Shown here: positions 31,913 to 40,023 of the stretch, one piece after another
How the letters are laid out: each line of letters opens with the position of its first letter
Numbering within the stretch: the first letter of the stretch is position 1
Source: a virus
IMG/VR virus record: IMGVR_UViG_3300021437_000026
Location: 1-50,877 of that record
Length of the DNA: 50,877 nucleotides
Strand: one strand, 5' to 3'
Notes under the pieces: generated by a model
The model's database searches: none
What the model was told of the DNA's origin: nothing
The model's input: only the letters and a program-made list of their open reading frames with translations
Translations under genes and position numbers: made by a program

Positions 31913-32487
31913 TTACTCGGATCATCAGACTCACGATCGGCCCCTTCCCAAGCGCCCATCTCTTCGACGATGCCCTCTCGGATCTCGTCTAGGGTGGCAT
32001 CCGCCATCCCGGTAATGATTTTAATCTGCTCTTGGGTCAGGGATGTTTGTCGGTTGGCGGTCTCCGGCAGGAGCATCATGTTCTGCCGGATTACTTTGAA
32101 AATACGGCCAACCAGTTTCTGCACTCGCTCGGTCCTCCACAGCTGCTTGTTCTCCAGTTGGTAGGCCGAACGAGCCTGCTGAGCTTTCCAGAACTCCAAC
32201 TGCAGAGCCGGGGGTAGCTGGGAGGGGCGCATCTTCTGGACGGCGGTGGTGATCTGCTGGTCCGTCAGCTCCGATCCCCCGCCGCGAGTGAGCGCGCTCA
32301 TCGCCTGCCACAAGTCATATACCCGGCTGCGCTGCTGCCGGCCTCGGAGCGGCGCTACATCAGAAGCGGTCAGGCGGTTCTCGACTTCAGCAGGGCTGAG
32401 CCCCACCAGCAGGGCCAGGTCGCTGGCGGAGATACCGTCAGAACCCATAGCCATGATGGCGGCGCTGTGGTCGGGGGTAGCGCTCAT
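31909..32487 (-). CDS. Terminase small subunit (DUF1441/Nu1-like)
   Basis: The product is 192 residues. An N-terminal helix-turn-helix GISASDLALLVGLSPAEVEN at 18-37, then RSRVYDLWQAMSAL, a helical middle (QLEFWKAQQARSAYQLENKQ) and an acidic end. Family role: recognising the packaging site and loading the large subunit. The ATG overlaps the thyA stop. Confidence 0.8.
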   Translation of the reverse strand: MSATPDHSAAIMAMGSDGISASDLALLVGLSPAEVENRLTASDVAPLRGRQQRSRVYDLWQAMSALTRGGGSELTDQQITTAVQKMRPSQLPPALQLEFWKAQQARSAYQLENKQLWRTERVQKLVGRIFKVIRQNMMLLPETANRQTSLTQEQIKIITGMADATLDEIREGIVEEMGAWEGADRESDDPSK

Positions 32488-33440
32488 ACGGCCATCGGTG
32501 CCGAAATAGCCGGGTGGTGTGAATACCCCAGCAGGGTGAAATCACCCGGGGATACCTGGTCCAGCCAGTCTACCGCGTGCTCAATCCGCGAGACCGAGTA
32601 GGAGGGTATGGAGCTTGATATCTCCAGGGTTGGAGGCGGCAGGGGATCCCGGGATAGCACCGACTCGACCATTTCAGCGTGGTCCTGGTAAATATGGGCG
32701 TCCCCAACGTGGTAGTTGAGAAAGCGTGGCTCGTAACCAGTCAAGCGCGCGACCAAGCAAAGCAAGGCGGCGGCTTCCGCCATGTTAAACGGCGCCCCGA
32801 GCCCCAGATCATTGCTTCGGATGTAGACCGACATGCTGAGCTGGCGCTGCGATGGAGATGGGAGAAACTGATACAGCACATGGCATGGGCGGAGGGCCAT
32901 TCGATCAAGCTCAGCTGGGTTCCATGCGTGAAAAAGGATACCGCGATCGGAGGGGTCGAGGATGATCTTGCGAACACAATCCCCCAACTGGTCTATCGAT
33001 TTTGCAATAAACGCACTGCCTGGGGCCGAATACTTAGTAGCCCACCCCTCTCCTGTTGCGCACGGTACATCCGATGTCCTGCAGGTTCGGTATGCTTTCC
33101 AGTGCCTCCACTGCGACCCGTAGACTGGGCCGAGATGGTCCTTCCCGAGCCGCCAGGGGCTCCATACCCAGGCGGGGGTCTCGTTGGCGTTTTGATCCCA
33201 GACGCCGCAACCTAGGGCCCGGAAATCAGCAGCACTGGTGTAGCCACGCAGGAAACCGCACAGCTCTGCCATTGCGGTCTTGAAAGCCAACTTACGCACG
33301 GTGATGGCCGGAAACCCGTCACGCAAGTCAAAACGCATCGAAGCCCCCGGTAGGGTGACTACCGTTTTGCCAGTGCGTTCATTCAGCTCGGTGTACCCTT
33401 GGGAGAGCACCAGCTTGAGCAGGTCTTGGTATTGTTTCAT
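32484..33440 (-). CDS. thyA: Thymidylate synthase
   Basis: This 318-residue protein converts dUMP to dTMP with methylene-tetrahydrofolate. Visible: the nucleophile Cys186 in ALRPCHVLYQF, the dUMP-selecting Asn219 in LGAPFNMAEA, the GDAHIY motif at 246-251 with His249 and Tyr251, the tryptophan-rich loop WDQNANETPAWVW, and the family C-terminus APMAV. The RSCD box appears as RSND (208-211). It lies upstream of the terminase genes with ATGA overlaps on both sides. It works with the DHFR-like protein and dUTPase encoded elsewhere in the window. Confidence 0.93.
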   Translation of the reverse strand: MKQYQDLLKLVLSQGYTELNERTGKTVVTLPGASMRFDLRDGFPAITVRKLAFKTAMAELCGFLRGYTSAADFRALGCGVWDQNANETPAWVWSPWRLGKDHLGPVYGSQWRHWKAYRTCRTSDVPCATGEGWATKYSAPGSAFIAKSIDQLGDCVRKIILDPSDRGILFHAWNPAELDRMALRPCHVLYQFLPSPSQRQLSMSVYIRSNDLGLGAPFNMAEAAALLCLVARLTGYEPRFLNYHVGDAHIYQDHAEMVESVLSRDPLPPPTLEISSSIPSYSVSRIEHAVDWLDQVSPGDFTLLGYSHHPAISAPMAV

Positions 33441-33625
33441 GGTAGTTTCAGTTTATCACGACAACGGCAGCAGTATCCACCGACCAGGCGCTTGGATTCC
33501 TCACCGCAGTGCTCGCAGTCACCGGGGGTTCCCTCGGGGATCGCCTGGGCTTTTGCCCGCAGAGCCGCGACGGCTGCCGCCTCGAACACCGCCGTGCGTT
33601 CGCTGGTGATATCGACGTCATCCAT
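33437..33625 (-). CDS. DksA/TraR-type zinc finger protein
   Basis: From the ATG at 33625 the product is 62 residues: a helix (SERTAVFEAAAVAALRAKAQ) followed by CEHCGEESKRLVGGYCCRC, a four-Cys zinc site with the spacing of TraR/DksA C-terminal fingers. Short phage members of this family can bind RNA polymerase. It overlaps thyA by ATGA and its start lies within the end of the preceding gene. A longer frame begins at 33670 but lacks family support. Confidence 0.75.
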   Translation of the reverse strand: MDDVDITSERTAVFEAAAVAALRAKAQAIPEGTPGDCEHCGEESKRLVGGYCCRCRDKLKLP

Positions 33626-33911
33626 GGCTATCCTCCTCCCGCATCTCTTTCCACCGCTCCAAGCTATCAATAGCCTCCTGGACGTCCGTTAGTATGTCCT
33701 TGCCGGCACCCCGGCCGCCAGCCACCAGCAGTTTCTTGATGGCGTGCTGCAGGCAAGGGTTGACAACCGAGTAAAGTTCCAGAACCCGGTAGACGTCAAT
33801 GCTGCCGAGGCGGCGGACGTCTTTGTGGTAGTGGGAGTGCTTTTTGAAAGCATGTGGCTTTTCCTTGTCCGCGTATTTAGCCTTTTCGATATCTTGTGTC
33901 ACACCATCCAC
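33618..33911 (-). CDS. Conserved phage hypothetical protein
   Basis: The 97-residue product has KPHAFKKHSHYHKDVRRLGS, then IDVYRVLELYSVVNPCLQHA and KKLLVAGGRGAGKD. I recognise this as a widespread phage family found beside DNA polymerase or SSB genes; its role is not known to me. The GGRGAGKD stretch resembles a P-loop in letters, but no other nucleotide-binding motif exists. Overlaps the polymerase end. Confidence 0.75.
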   Translation of the reverse strand: MDGVTQDIEKAKYADKEKPHAFKKHSHYHKDVRRLGSIDVYRVLELYSVVNPCLQHAIKKLLVAGGRGAGKDILTDVQEAIDSLERWKEMREEDSHG

Positions 33912-36297
33912 CTTTCGCTTTAATGGGCCATCCTTTGGCCCAGTCTGGTAAATCCATCATCAGCGCCTCGACCTCTTCAACTGTTGTGGCGCCTATGGGA
34001 ACCTCGCACACATCCTCATCATACGTATGCATCACTACCGGGAACCCGGCGCGCTCCAGATTGTCGATCGCATGCATCTGGATGTCCCGCGCGACCTTCT
34101 GGACCACGTTCTCCGCCATGCGGCCACCGTAGAGCCCCTTCTGGATCCACCCCGGTGGGCCGTTCTTGGGATTGGTGTTCCATCCCCAGTAGTAGATGGA
34201 CATTCCCCGCCACGACTGCTCGGAAGGTTCAAGGGTGGGGCTGTGGTAAGTGATGGTCCCGCCGCCTGGCGTTCGACAGTATAACACACCTTCGTAGTAG
34301 AGGTAACTTATTCCTGTCGAGGTTCCATCGAGTCGCTCTACGTGCTTCTCATAGCCGGGGTTGCGCAAAGCCTCTATGGCCCTTCCTTCTAACCCGAACA
34401 GCTCGTCAACCCCCCACCGGAGTTCTCTATCCGTCCAACTCGCAGTGGGGCTAGCGACTCCTCTCCGCTTCGCCCTTTCTGTCGCTAGACCAGCGGTGAT
34501 GCGCTGGCCGCCCCAGAGATAAACGATCGCGGGGCTCGCCGCTCTCCATGCCAGCAGGGCTTCTTTTATCTCTTCATCACTCTGGGTAGCCCCGAATGCT
34601 TTCCAAGAGTTTATCCAACCGCCGAACCCGCTAGCCAACTCCGCGATCTTACCGATCTTACCTCTGGCGGGATGGTGCTGACCGTTCTTCTTTTTGTAGT
34701 CGAGCATCTCCTCCAGAGTTATACCGAGGATCTTGGCTGCGGATAACTCATAAATCATGCCGTGGCCGTGAAACACCTCAAGCCGCCACTCCTCATTGGC
34801 CAGCGCCGCGATCACCACGCCCTCAATGGCGCTGAAGTCACTGGAGACTAAGGTGTGGTCTGGCTTGGCCTCGAATACCCCACGTAGGCAGCCCGCCAGC
34901 GCGAACAGGGCGTCCGAGAAGAACCACCGCATCAGCTCGAAGCTGCCAGTTTTTGCGATACGGATTGCGTCGTCGGCCGCCTCCGGGCTCCACTCGCGCC
35001 GCTTAGAAGCGCGATCAAAGAAGGCGCTGCAGTAGGGGCAGGCGCTGCCGTGCTCGACCCAGTGGTGATGCCCGCACTCCTCGCACTGCCAGACTGCCGG
35101 CCCCGCCTTCGGCAGGTTCGTCGGCTGGGCCCCGGAGCCGGTCGGGCGGCCTGTGTGCGCGCCGTGGAAGACGTAGAGGTCATGCACCCGACCGGCCCGG
35201 GCGGTGTTGTTGAGCGCGAATACCTTCTTGACGGATGCCGAGCTGAGCAAACCACGGATCTCCAGCACGGTGCGGCAGTCTTCAGGTAGGTCTGTGCCCA
35301 GGGCGGCGTCGAGCGCGTCCTCATCCAGGCTGTCGAGGTGCACGCCTTTGCCATGGAGCCAAGCGATGATCTGCGCAACTTCCGTGGGCCGGCACCCGCA
35401 AATCTCCCACATCTGGCGGCCGAGGTCTCCCGATGCAGAATTGATGACGGAGATGGCTCCGTGCACCAGGTCCAAGTCAATGCCTATGCCGCGACGATTA
35501 ATGCGCTGATCGAGAATCCAGTTACGGTACTCTGTGGGAGACAGGTCTGGGACAACCTTAGAGACAGCCGCCTCCGCAATAATATCCTGCTCGTTGTACC
35601 GGCACAGCTCAGTGGTCTTCGCGCGAGTTTCCAGTACCAGTTTGTCGGCCTGCGTAGGCTTGACCCCGCACGCGACAAGGTACTCGCGCCCCTGAGCCGC
35701 CTGCTCCTCATCCCATATCGGCGCGATACGTCGGCGTGGGTCACTCTTGGTCGGGTTTCGTGGGACCGAAAAATATTTCAGCAGGTCGGTGCCGCGCTCA
35801 TCTTTCTGCTCTGCAGACTGCACTACCTGAGCGGCTTTCTTCAGACCACCCGGCAGGGAGTGTGCTCTGGCTTTCGCCATAGCGTCATAGGTTTGCTCGA
35901 TCAGTAGCGGCGGCCAGCCGTACTTCTTGGTGCAAACTTCATTCCATATCCACCACTCGAAAGCGACGTTCCACGCCTCGATGACACCTCCCGCTTTTAC
36001 ATAGTCCAGCAAGGGGGTCGGGTTTGGTAGGCCTGGGCGCCAAAAATGACGGCCGGAGTCATCCTTTAGGTCATACCAAAAAGAGAGCACTTCCGTGCTC
36101 TCGTGACTCGCGTAGTTGGCGGCTCCTACTATCTCAAGACCCTTTTTTCCTTTCGGGGCTCCGGGTGGCCCTTCCCATTTGTTGGTATCCGGATTCCAGA
36201 CGTGGCCGGCCTCTGAGTAGGTCTCAAAATCGCAGTCGGCCCGCACGGTGGACCAGGTAAGTCCGGCGGGAAAGTGGGAGCCTCGAATCATATCCAC
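33877..36297 (-). CDS. Family A DNA polymerase with 3'-5' exonuclease
   Basis: The product is 806 residues. The exonuclease domain has DCDFETYSE at 21-29, AWNVAFEWWIW at 108-118 and YNEQD at 234-238. The polymerase domain has motif A SSDFSAIEG at 485-493 (Asp487), motif B RGKIGKIAELASGFGG at 545-560, and motif C HTYDEDVCE at 757-765 (Asp760, Glu761). A zinc-finger insertion with Cys405, 408, 420 and 423 interrupts the region before motif A, a trait of this phage subfamily. It copies the phage genome. It lies in the leftward operon next to the SSB and Cas4-like nuclease genes. Confidence 0.95.
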   Translation of the reverse strand: MDMIRGSHFPAGLTWSTVRADCDFETYSEAGHVWNPDTNKWEGPPGAPKGKKGLEIVGAANYASHESTEVLSFWYDLKDDSGRHFWRPGLPNPTPLLDYVKAGGVIEAWNVAFEWWIWNEVCTKKYGWPPLLIEQTYDAMAKARAHSLPGGLKKAAQVVQSAEQKDERGTDLLKYFSVPRNPTKSDPRRRIAPIWDEEQAAQGREYLVACGVKPTQADKLVLETRAKTTELCRYNEQDIIAEAAVSKVVPDLSPTEYRNWILDQRINRRGIGIDLDLVHGAISVINSASGDLGRQMWEICGCRPTEVAQIIAWLHGKGVHLDSLDEDALDAALGTDLPEDCRTVLEIRGLLSSASVKKVFALNNTARAGRVHDLYVFHGAHTGRPTGSGAQPTNLPKAGPAVWQCEECGHHHWVEHGSACPYCSAFFDRASKRREWSPEAADDAIRIAKTGSFELMRWFFSDALFALAGCLRGVFEAKPDHTLVSSDFSAIEGVVIAALANEEWRLEVFHGHGMIYELSAAKILGITLEEMLDYKKKNGQHHPARGKIGKIAELASGFGGWINSWKAFGATQSDEEIKEALLAWRAASPAIVYLWGGQRITAGLATERAKRRGVASPTASWTDRELRWGVDELFGLEGRAIEALRNPGYEKHVERLDGTSTGISYLYYEGVLYCRTPGGGTITYHSPTLEPSEQSWRGMSIYYWGWNTNPKNGPPGWIQKGLYGGRMAENVVQKVARDIQMHAIDNLERAGFPVVMHTYDEDVCEVPIGATTVEEVEALMMDLPDWAKGWPIKAKGGWCDTRYRKG

Positions 36298-36336
36298 CCT
36301 TAAATAAGTGGCGAGCCCGAAGGCCCGCCAGGAAAA

Positions 36337-37266
36337 TCAACCCATCACAGCGTAGCCGTGCTCGACCAGCAGGGTGTCAGTCCAACCCTGGGCACGGAAG
36401 CTGTCCAGCGTGGCGCCCGCGCACTTTGCCGTCGGCTGCAGAGTCGGCGGTTGGCGGAAACCCGGGTCCGGGGTGACCGGTGGGAGCGGCGGGGTGTACG
36501 CCTGCGCTGCGGCGGCCGGCACGGGTGGGGTGTACGCCTGCGCCGCCGTAGCAGGCACGGGTGGTGCGGGCGGCTGCGGCGGCGCAGCAGGCACGGGTGG
36601 TGCGGGCGGCTGCGCAGCTGGCGGGTTGAAACCGGCGGGGGGCGTCGTGCTGGCGCCGGCCGGCAGGGTCACCGCACCGAAGCCAGCGTCAGCCACGTCA
36701 GGCCCAAGAACGATCACCGGGCCGTAGCCGACCAGGCAGACCATGTGTGGGTTGATAAACACGCCCGGCTTTTGGGTGTTGCCGTTGTAGCGAGTCGAGC
36801 AGTTGACCTGGACGTAGTATCCGAGGCGGATAGCTCCGTTCTCCACCAGCTCGACCGGAGCGCCGCCTGGCGCCACGCCGAGAAGCGTGTAGATCTTCGG
36901 CTGAAAACTCCCTGAAAATGAGAGTATCCAATGGCCAGCGTGGCCCTCACGGGTGTTGTATGCCTTACCCTTCGGGTCAACCGCCGTGCTGTCGCCGTCC
37001 TTCACCTTCCAAGCGAAGGTAGGGATTTTGCCCGCATTGGGGTTTCCGGCGTGGCCTTCTTTCCACAGCTCGGCGCCCCAAGATGTGGATGCCCAGTGCT
37101 GCTCGCCGCCCTTGGGGATAGCGATGGCGAAATAGAACTCGGCTCTCGGCTTGCCCGCGTCCTTACCTGTTTTGAAGGTACGGGGGTTGCCCTGCTGGTC
37201 GGTCGTGCTGGGCGTGTACAGGTTACCGGAAACCAGTCTGCCGGCGGGAGTTGTGAAATTGCTCAT
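36337..37266 (-). CDS. ssDNA-binding protein with Pro/Ala tail and shared C-terminal motif
   Basis: This 309-residue protein has an N-terminal 190-residue domain typical of phage SSB-like proteins (DUF2815 type), with PAGRLVSGNLYTPS, KPRAEFYFAIAIPKGG, KIPTFAWKVKDGDS and NGNTQKPGVFINPHMV. Residues about 205-270 are PPVPA repeats. The last 35 residues, with TLQPTAKCAGATLDSFRA and GWTD..LVEHGYA, are nearly identical to part of the protein encoded at 38345-39133, also in DNA. It protects single strands during replication and recombination. Confidence 0.8.
   Translation of the reverse strand: MSNFTTPAGRLVSGNLYTPSTTDQQGNPRTFKTGKDAGKPRAEFYFAIAIPKGGEQHWASTSWGAELWKEGHAGNPNAGKIPTFAWKVKDGDSTAVDPKGKAYNTREGHAGHWILSFSGSFQPKIYTLLGVAPGGAPVELVENGAIRLGYYVQVNCSTRYNGNTQKPGVFINPHMVCLVGYGPVIVLGPDVADAGFGAVTLPAGASTTPPAGFNPPAAQPPAPPVPAAPPQPPAPPVPATAAQAYTPPVPAAAAQAYTPPLPPVTPDPGFRQPPTLQPTAKCAGATLDSFRAQGWTDTLLVEHGYAVMG
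36351..36450. repeat. 100-bp direct repeat, copy A (SSB C-terminus)
   Basis: The segment encoding the shared LQPTAKCAGATLDSF motif is repeated at 38548-38647 with the same length and only scattered substitutions, mostly in the middle. This is a recent duplication or a gene-conversion pair between two genes of the same operon. Confidence 0.8.
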
Positions 37267-38348
37267 TTTGTGAAAGCTTCAAATGCTCGGTTTGGGTCAG
37301 TTTTGGTAAGTCTCAGCTCACCCGCCGTGCGGGCTGCCATTGAGTTGACTAGCTCTGTTGGTATTCCTTTGGCTATCGCTTGGGTTGGGGTAACTAGCCC
37401 GGTAGTCTCCAAGTCTACCCCGAACATCTGTCCGAGTGCAACTACTTCCTGCTGGGAGGACTTCCACTTCAGGCGAGACTCGCCACGGGTAAACTCCCAG
37501 CCGGGAACCTGCTCACCTTTTGAGGCGTGATACTCCACTTGCGACGACAGCGCGGTCTGCATCGCCTTGAGCCGCTCCAGCGCCTCGGACACTAAAGTAA
37601 GCTCAGCGCCGACAACTGACGGGCCAGGTAGGGTTGTGCCAGCCTGCCTCGAATAATCAATCACCGACGTAACAGAGGCCACAAAGGACGGGCAGGTTGC
37701 TCTCCCTCTGCAATGAAGACATTGGGGGCCGGTTGTCGCCTTGCGGTCTCCACGAGTTGCAGCGTTGGCCGCGTTGTCGATGATATTGAATGCTGCACGA
37801 AGGCCAACCGCCGTAGTTTTCCAATGGCGGTAAGGGGCGGCCCGGTAGTAATGCGGCTGCATGACGTGATGCACCACATCGATCTTGGCTTCAACTAAAC
37901 CATCCGCGATTACTCCGTCAAGAATCAGTTTCGTGTAGTTGGTCAGTTGCCAGTTGCGAACATGATCCACGAAGGCATGGCCGAACTTTGCCTCGACTAC
38001 ATGCAGGGTCATCCCGTCCCACCCGTAGAGGTCGGGCGTCCCCCAGTTTTCCGGGTGAGAATGCCCCTTCCCTCTGACGGCTTTTTCGATTTCCCAGGCA
38101 TCAACTGGAAGTGACCGAACGTAGTCCACCATGCCGGCCACTGACCGCCGCAATTCCTCGTCGAGCCCGTCCGGTTCGTGCGAGCCCTGAAGCGCAGCAA
38201 CCAGAGCCGCGTGCCCGAGCGTGCCTTGCTCCGAAGACTCCGACGCCGGCCCTTGCGGGTTGTCGCGCTGCGCCATTGGCCACTGGGCGCATGCCACCCA
38301 GTTGCCCGCCCCGCTCGGGGGCAAGAAAGCGTGGGTGGCGTTGCTCAT
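37263..38348 (-). CDS. DUF2800-type nuclease with Cas4-like Fe-S cysteine pattern
   Basis: From the ATG at 38348 (ATGA overlap with the upstream gene) the product is 361 residues. A PD-(D/E)XK core is visible: GTPDL with Asp106 and VVEAK with Glu119 and Lys121, preceded by WEIEKAVRGKG and followed by QLTNYTKLILDG. Cys20 and the cluster Cys210, 213 and 219 give the one-plus-three arrangement that holds an iron-sulfur cluster in Cas4 and AddB. It probably resects or trims DNA ends together with the SSB encoded next to it. Confidence 0.8.
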   Translation of the reverse strand: MSNATHAFLPPSGAGNWVACAQWPMAQRDNPQGPASESSEQGTLGHAALVAALQGSHEPDGLDEELRRSVAGMVDYVRSLPVDAWEIEKAVRGKGHSHPENWGTPDLYGWDGMTLHVVEAKFGHAFVDHVRNWQLTNYTKLILDGVIADGLVEAKIDVVHHVMQPHYYRAAPYRHWKTTAVGLRAAFNIIDNAANAATRGDRKATTGPQCLHCRGRATCPSFVASVTSVIDYSRQAGTTLPGPSVVGAELTLVSEALERLKAMQTALSSQVEYHASKGEQVPGWEFTRGESRLKWKSSQQEVVALGQMFGVDLETTGLVTPTQAIAKGIPTELVNSMAARTAGELRLTKTDPNRAFEAFTK

Positions 38349-39133
38349 GACAGACTGGCCTGGATGAGTGACCACAGGCTCGGGATCAAGTTCGGCTTGA
38401 CCCGTGCGTCACCGAGATTCAGCAGACCGGCTTGCACGCACAGCTCGTTGACGCGCTGCGGGGCAATGCGGCCTGGCATCAGGCCAGCCAGCTCTCGCAT
38501 GAGGGCGTTGAAGTCCGCAGGCGCATTGATGGCGGCCGGGCGCTCCGCGTAGCCGTGCTCGACCAGCTGATCGTCGGTCCAGCCAGCGGCACGGAAGCTG
38601 TCCAGCGTGGCACCTGCGCACTTTGCCGTCGGCTGCAGAGTCGGCGGCGCGGCAGTCACCGCAGCAGGCACCGGCGGCGCGGCAGCGGTTGACTCGGCCG
38701 AGGTGGGGGAACGCTTCGCGCGCCAAGTTCCGTCCTTGTTCTTGGCCTTGGAGCTGGCGTGCAGGTTCGAGTCCCACACCACGCCCGCCGAGTCAACCTC
38801 GGGCGCGGCAGTCACCGCAGCAGGCACCGGCGGCGCGGCAGCAGGCACCGGCGGCGCGGCAGCAGGCACCGGCGGCGCGGCAGTCACCGCAGCAGGCACC
38901 GGCGGCGCGGCAGTCACCGCAGCAGGCACCGGCGGCGCGGCAGCTGCGCCGAATGCTTGGAAGGCGCTCGCCACCTCGGCTGCTGCGGCGCTGAGTGCCT
39001 GAGAAGCCGGTGCGCCGACGTCAGGAGTGTCGATCGGGTCGATCTGGCCGGGGGCGCCATCAATGACGCGGATGTATTCCAGCAGGGCGGCCAAAATTGC
39101 TTGGCGCTCGATTTTGGTTTTGAGACTGAACAT
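38345..39133 (-). CDS. Pro/Ala-repeat protein with conserved phage C-terminal motif
   Basis: The product is 262 residues: an N-terminal helical part (IERQAILAALLEYIRVIDG), a run of PPVPAAVTA repeats at about 65-110, a module GVVWDSNLHASSKAKNKDGT followed by WRAKRS, which I recognise from many phage proteins near recombination genes, then more repeats and the LQPTAKCAGATLDSF motif shared with the SSB gene. The C-terminal 80 residues are helical. The first large gene of the leftward early operon. The role is unknown, perhaps an adaptor for the nuclease/SSB pair. Confidence 0.65.
   Translation of the reverse strand: MFSLKTKIERQAILAALLEYIRVIDGAPGQIDPIDTPDVGAPASQALSAAAAEVASAFQAFGAAAAPPVPAAVTAAPPVPAAVTAAPPVPAAAPPVPAAAPPVPAAVTAAPEVDSAGVVWDSNLHASSKAKNKDGTWRAKRSPTSAESTAAAPPVPAAVTAAPPTLQPTAKCAGATLDSFRAAGWTDDQLVEHGYAERPAAINAPADFNALMRELAGLMPGRIAPQRVNELCVQAGLLNLGDARVKPNLIPSLWSLIQASLS
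38548..38647. repeat. 100-bp direct repeat, copy B
   Basis: Copy B of the repeat at 36351-36450; it encodes the same TAKCAGATLDSF...LVEHGYA motif inside the VPAA-repeat gene. Confidence 0.8.
38806..38945. repeat. Tandem VPAA-coding repeat
   Basis: About five imperfect units of the type GCAGGCACCGGCGGCGCGGC, some with an added GTCACCGCA, encode alternating PPVPAA and PPVPAAVTA. The related but shorter PPVPA run in the SSB gene is at about 36480-36620. Length is expected to vary between isolates. Confidence 0.8.
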
Positions 39134-39200
39134 GGTTTTTCGGTAGTTTGCTCCCCGCTGCTTTCCCGAGGTGGTCAGGGTATGCCCGCTTAAATGACGC

Positions 39201-39380
39201 TCAAGGCTTATGCGACTGGCTGCCTATGGGCGTATGGGATCGCCATATGAGCTTTCTGCCAAACGCATGGCGCCCGGCTACCGGTAAAGCCAGAACCCAT
39301 CCTGGCTCGGTATGACGCGGCCCGCTGAAATGCTGAGCCGGGAGGGACAGCATCTGCAGGAGGAGTAGTAGGATCAGCAT
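39201..39380 (-). CDS. Small ORF with hydrophobic leader
   Basis: This 59-codon frame starts at ATG 39380, overlapping the stop of the preceding gene. The first residues MLILLLLLQMLSLPAQ look like a signal sequence, and the remainder is basic and polar (HTEPGWVLALPVAGRHAFGR). It fills most of a 240-bp gap. Whether it is translated is uncertain. Confidence 0.4.
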   Translation of the reverse strand: MLILLLLLQMLSLPAQHFSGPRHTEPGWVLALPVAGRHAFGRKLIWRSHTPIGSQSHKP

Positions 39381-39631
39381 GTTGCCAGTATGACTGCTTT
39401 TATTCGGTTTGTGGAACTCTCTATCGCTTTTATTACATCTTCCGGGCCACCATTAGTCTGCCCGGCGTAGAAATCTACGATGCGCTCACAAACATGCTCC
39501 AGGCGGGCATGGTGAGTCACTTTCTCCGTGACTATCGCGTTCCCCTCCTTAGAGAGCCCCACCCTCTTTTCAGTGAGGTGCCACCCATAGGAGTCCCGCT
39601 CTGCCGAGAACCTGTCGTCAAAGACTACCAT
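39374..39631 (-). CDS. Hypothetical protein, 85 residues
   Basis: The protein starts MVVFDDRFSAERDSYGWHL, with GGAG nearby, and is hydrophilic and helical at its end (HVCERIVDFYAGQTNGGPED). No family was recognised. It overlaps the upstream small gene by 14 bp and belongs to the early leftward transcript. Confidence 0.6.
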   Translation of the reverse strand: MVVFDDRFSAERDSYGWHLTEKRVGLSKEGNAIVTEKVTHHARLEHVCERIVDFYAGQTNGGPEDVIKAIESSTNRIKAVILATC

Positions 39632-39791
39632 AGCTCCTGTCCTTTACAAAGTAGATCCCACCAGCTTCAAAAACCTCGTCAGTAAGTTTAACACCGCCGA
39701 GTTCTTTCTCTAGCTCCTTATAATAGCTGAAGTTGACGAGTTTTACAACCTCTCCTGCCTTCAGCCACACTGGAATGCTGTCTCTGACCAT
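39618..39791 (-). CDS. First gene of the leftward operon, 57 residues
   Basis: The ATG at 39791 opens a 57-residue frame: MVRDSIPVWLKAGEVVKLVN, then a Lys/Glu-rich helix (YYKELEKELGGVKLTDEV) and a short beta end. It starts about 26 bases after the expected transcription start of the promoter at 39824-39852 and overlaps the next gene. Small first genes of this sort are often early host-takeover proteins; no family was recognised. Confidence 0.55.
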   Translation of the reverse strand: MVRDSIPVWLKAGEVVKLVNFSYYKELEKELGGVKLTDEVFEAGGIYFVKDRSYGSL

Positions 39792-39823
39792 CTGGACTAT
39801 CGAAGGGTGTTGCTAGTAGCGTA

Positions 39824-39852
39824 ATCTTATGGCACACTTTTGATGGTGTCAA
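39824..39852 (-). promoter_or_regulatory. Near-consensus sigma70 promoter of the leftward operon
   Basis: Leftward, a perfect TTGACA (39847-39852) and TAAGAT (39824-39829) are separated by exactly 17 bp. It is the strongest promoter I can see in the window and faces the early leftward genes and, beyond them, the structural genes. Confidence 0.8.
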
Positions 39853-39867
39853 CAGCTTTTCAACGCC

Positions 39868-40023
39868 GTGATCCGTCTCACTGATCCGCAGATCGATGCT
39901 CTGGACCGCCTACCCCCTGGGTGGTCTGCGGCTACGATGCTCTCCCTCCTGTTCCCCGGCCTCTCCGGTCGGTTCATCCTCCTCGGGGTCGGAAGCGACC
40001 TCTACCTCAAGCAGCTACCATGA
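39868..40023 (+). CDS. Short leader gene before the ribonucleotide reductase
   Basis: A GTG-started 51-residue frame (IRLTDPQIDALDRLPPGWS, then LSLLFPGLSGRFILLGVG) ends in an ATGA overlap with the reductase start at 40020. The coupling and the sensible sequence argue for a real gene. No family is recognised and the ribosome site is weak. Confidence 0.5.
   Translation: MIRLTDPQIDALDRLPPGWSAATMLSLLFPGLSGRFILLGVGSDLYLKQLP

Noticed and set aside
33700-33730. GGRGAGKD in the conserved phage protein as a Walker A motif
   Set aside because: The protein is 97 residues with no Walker B or other ATPase element, so the match is by letters only.
39134-39200. Possible regulatory site upstream of the VPAA-repeat gene
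   Set aside because: No clear promoter or hairpin could be defined in this short stretch.
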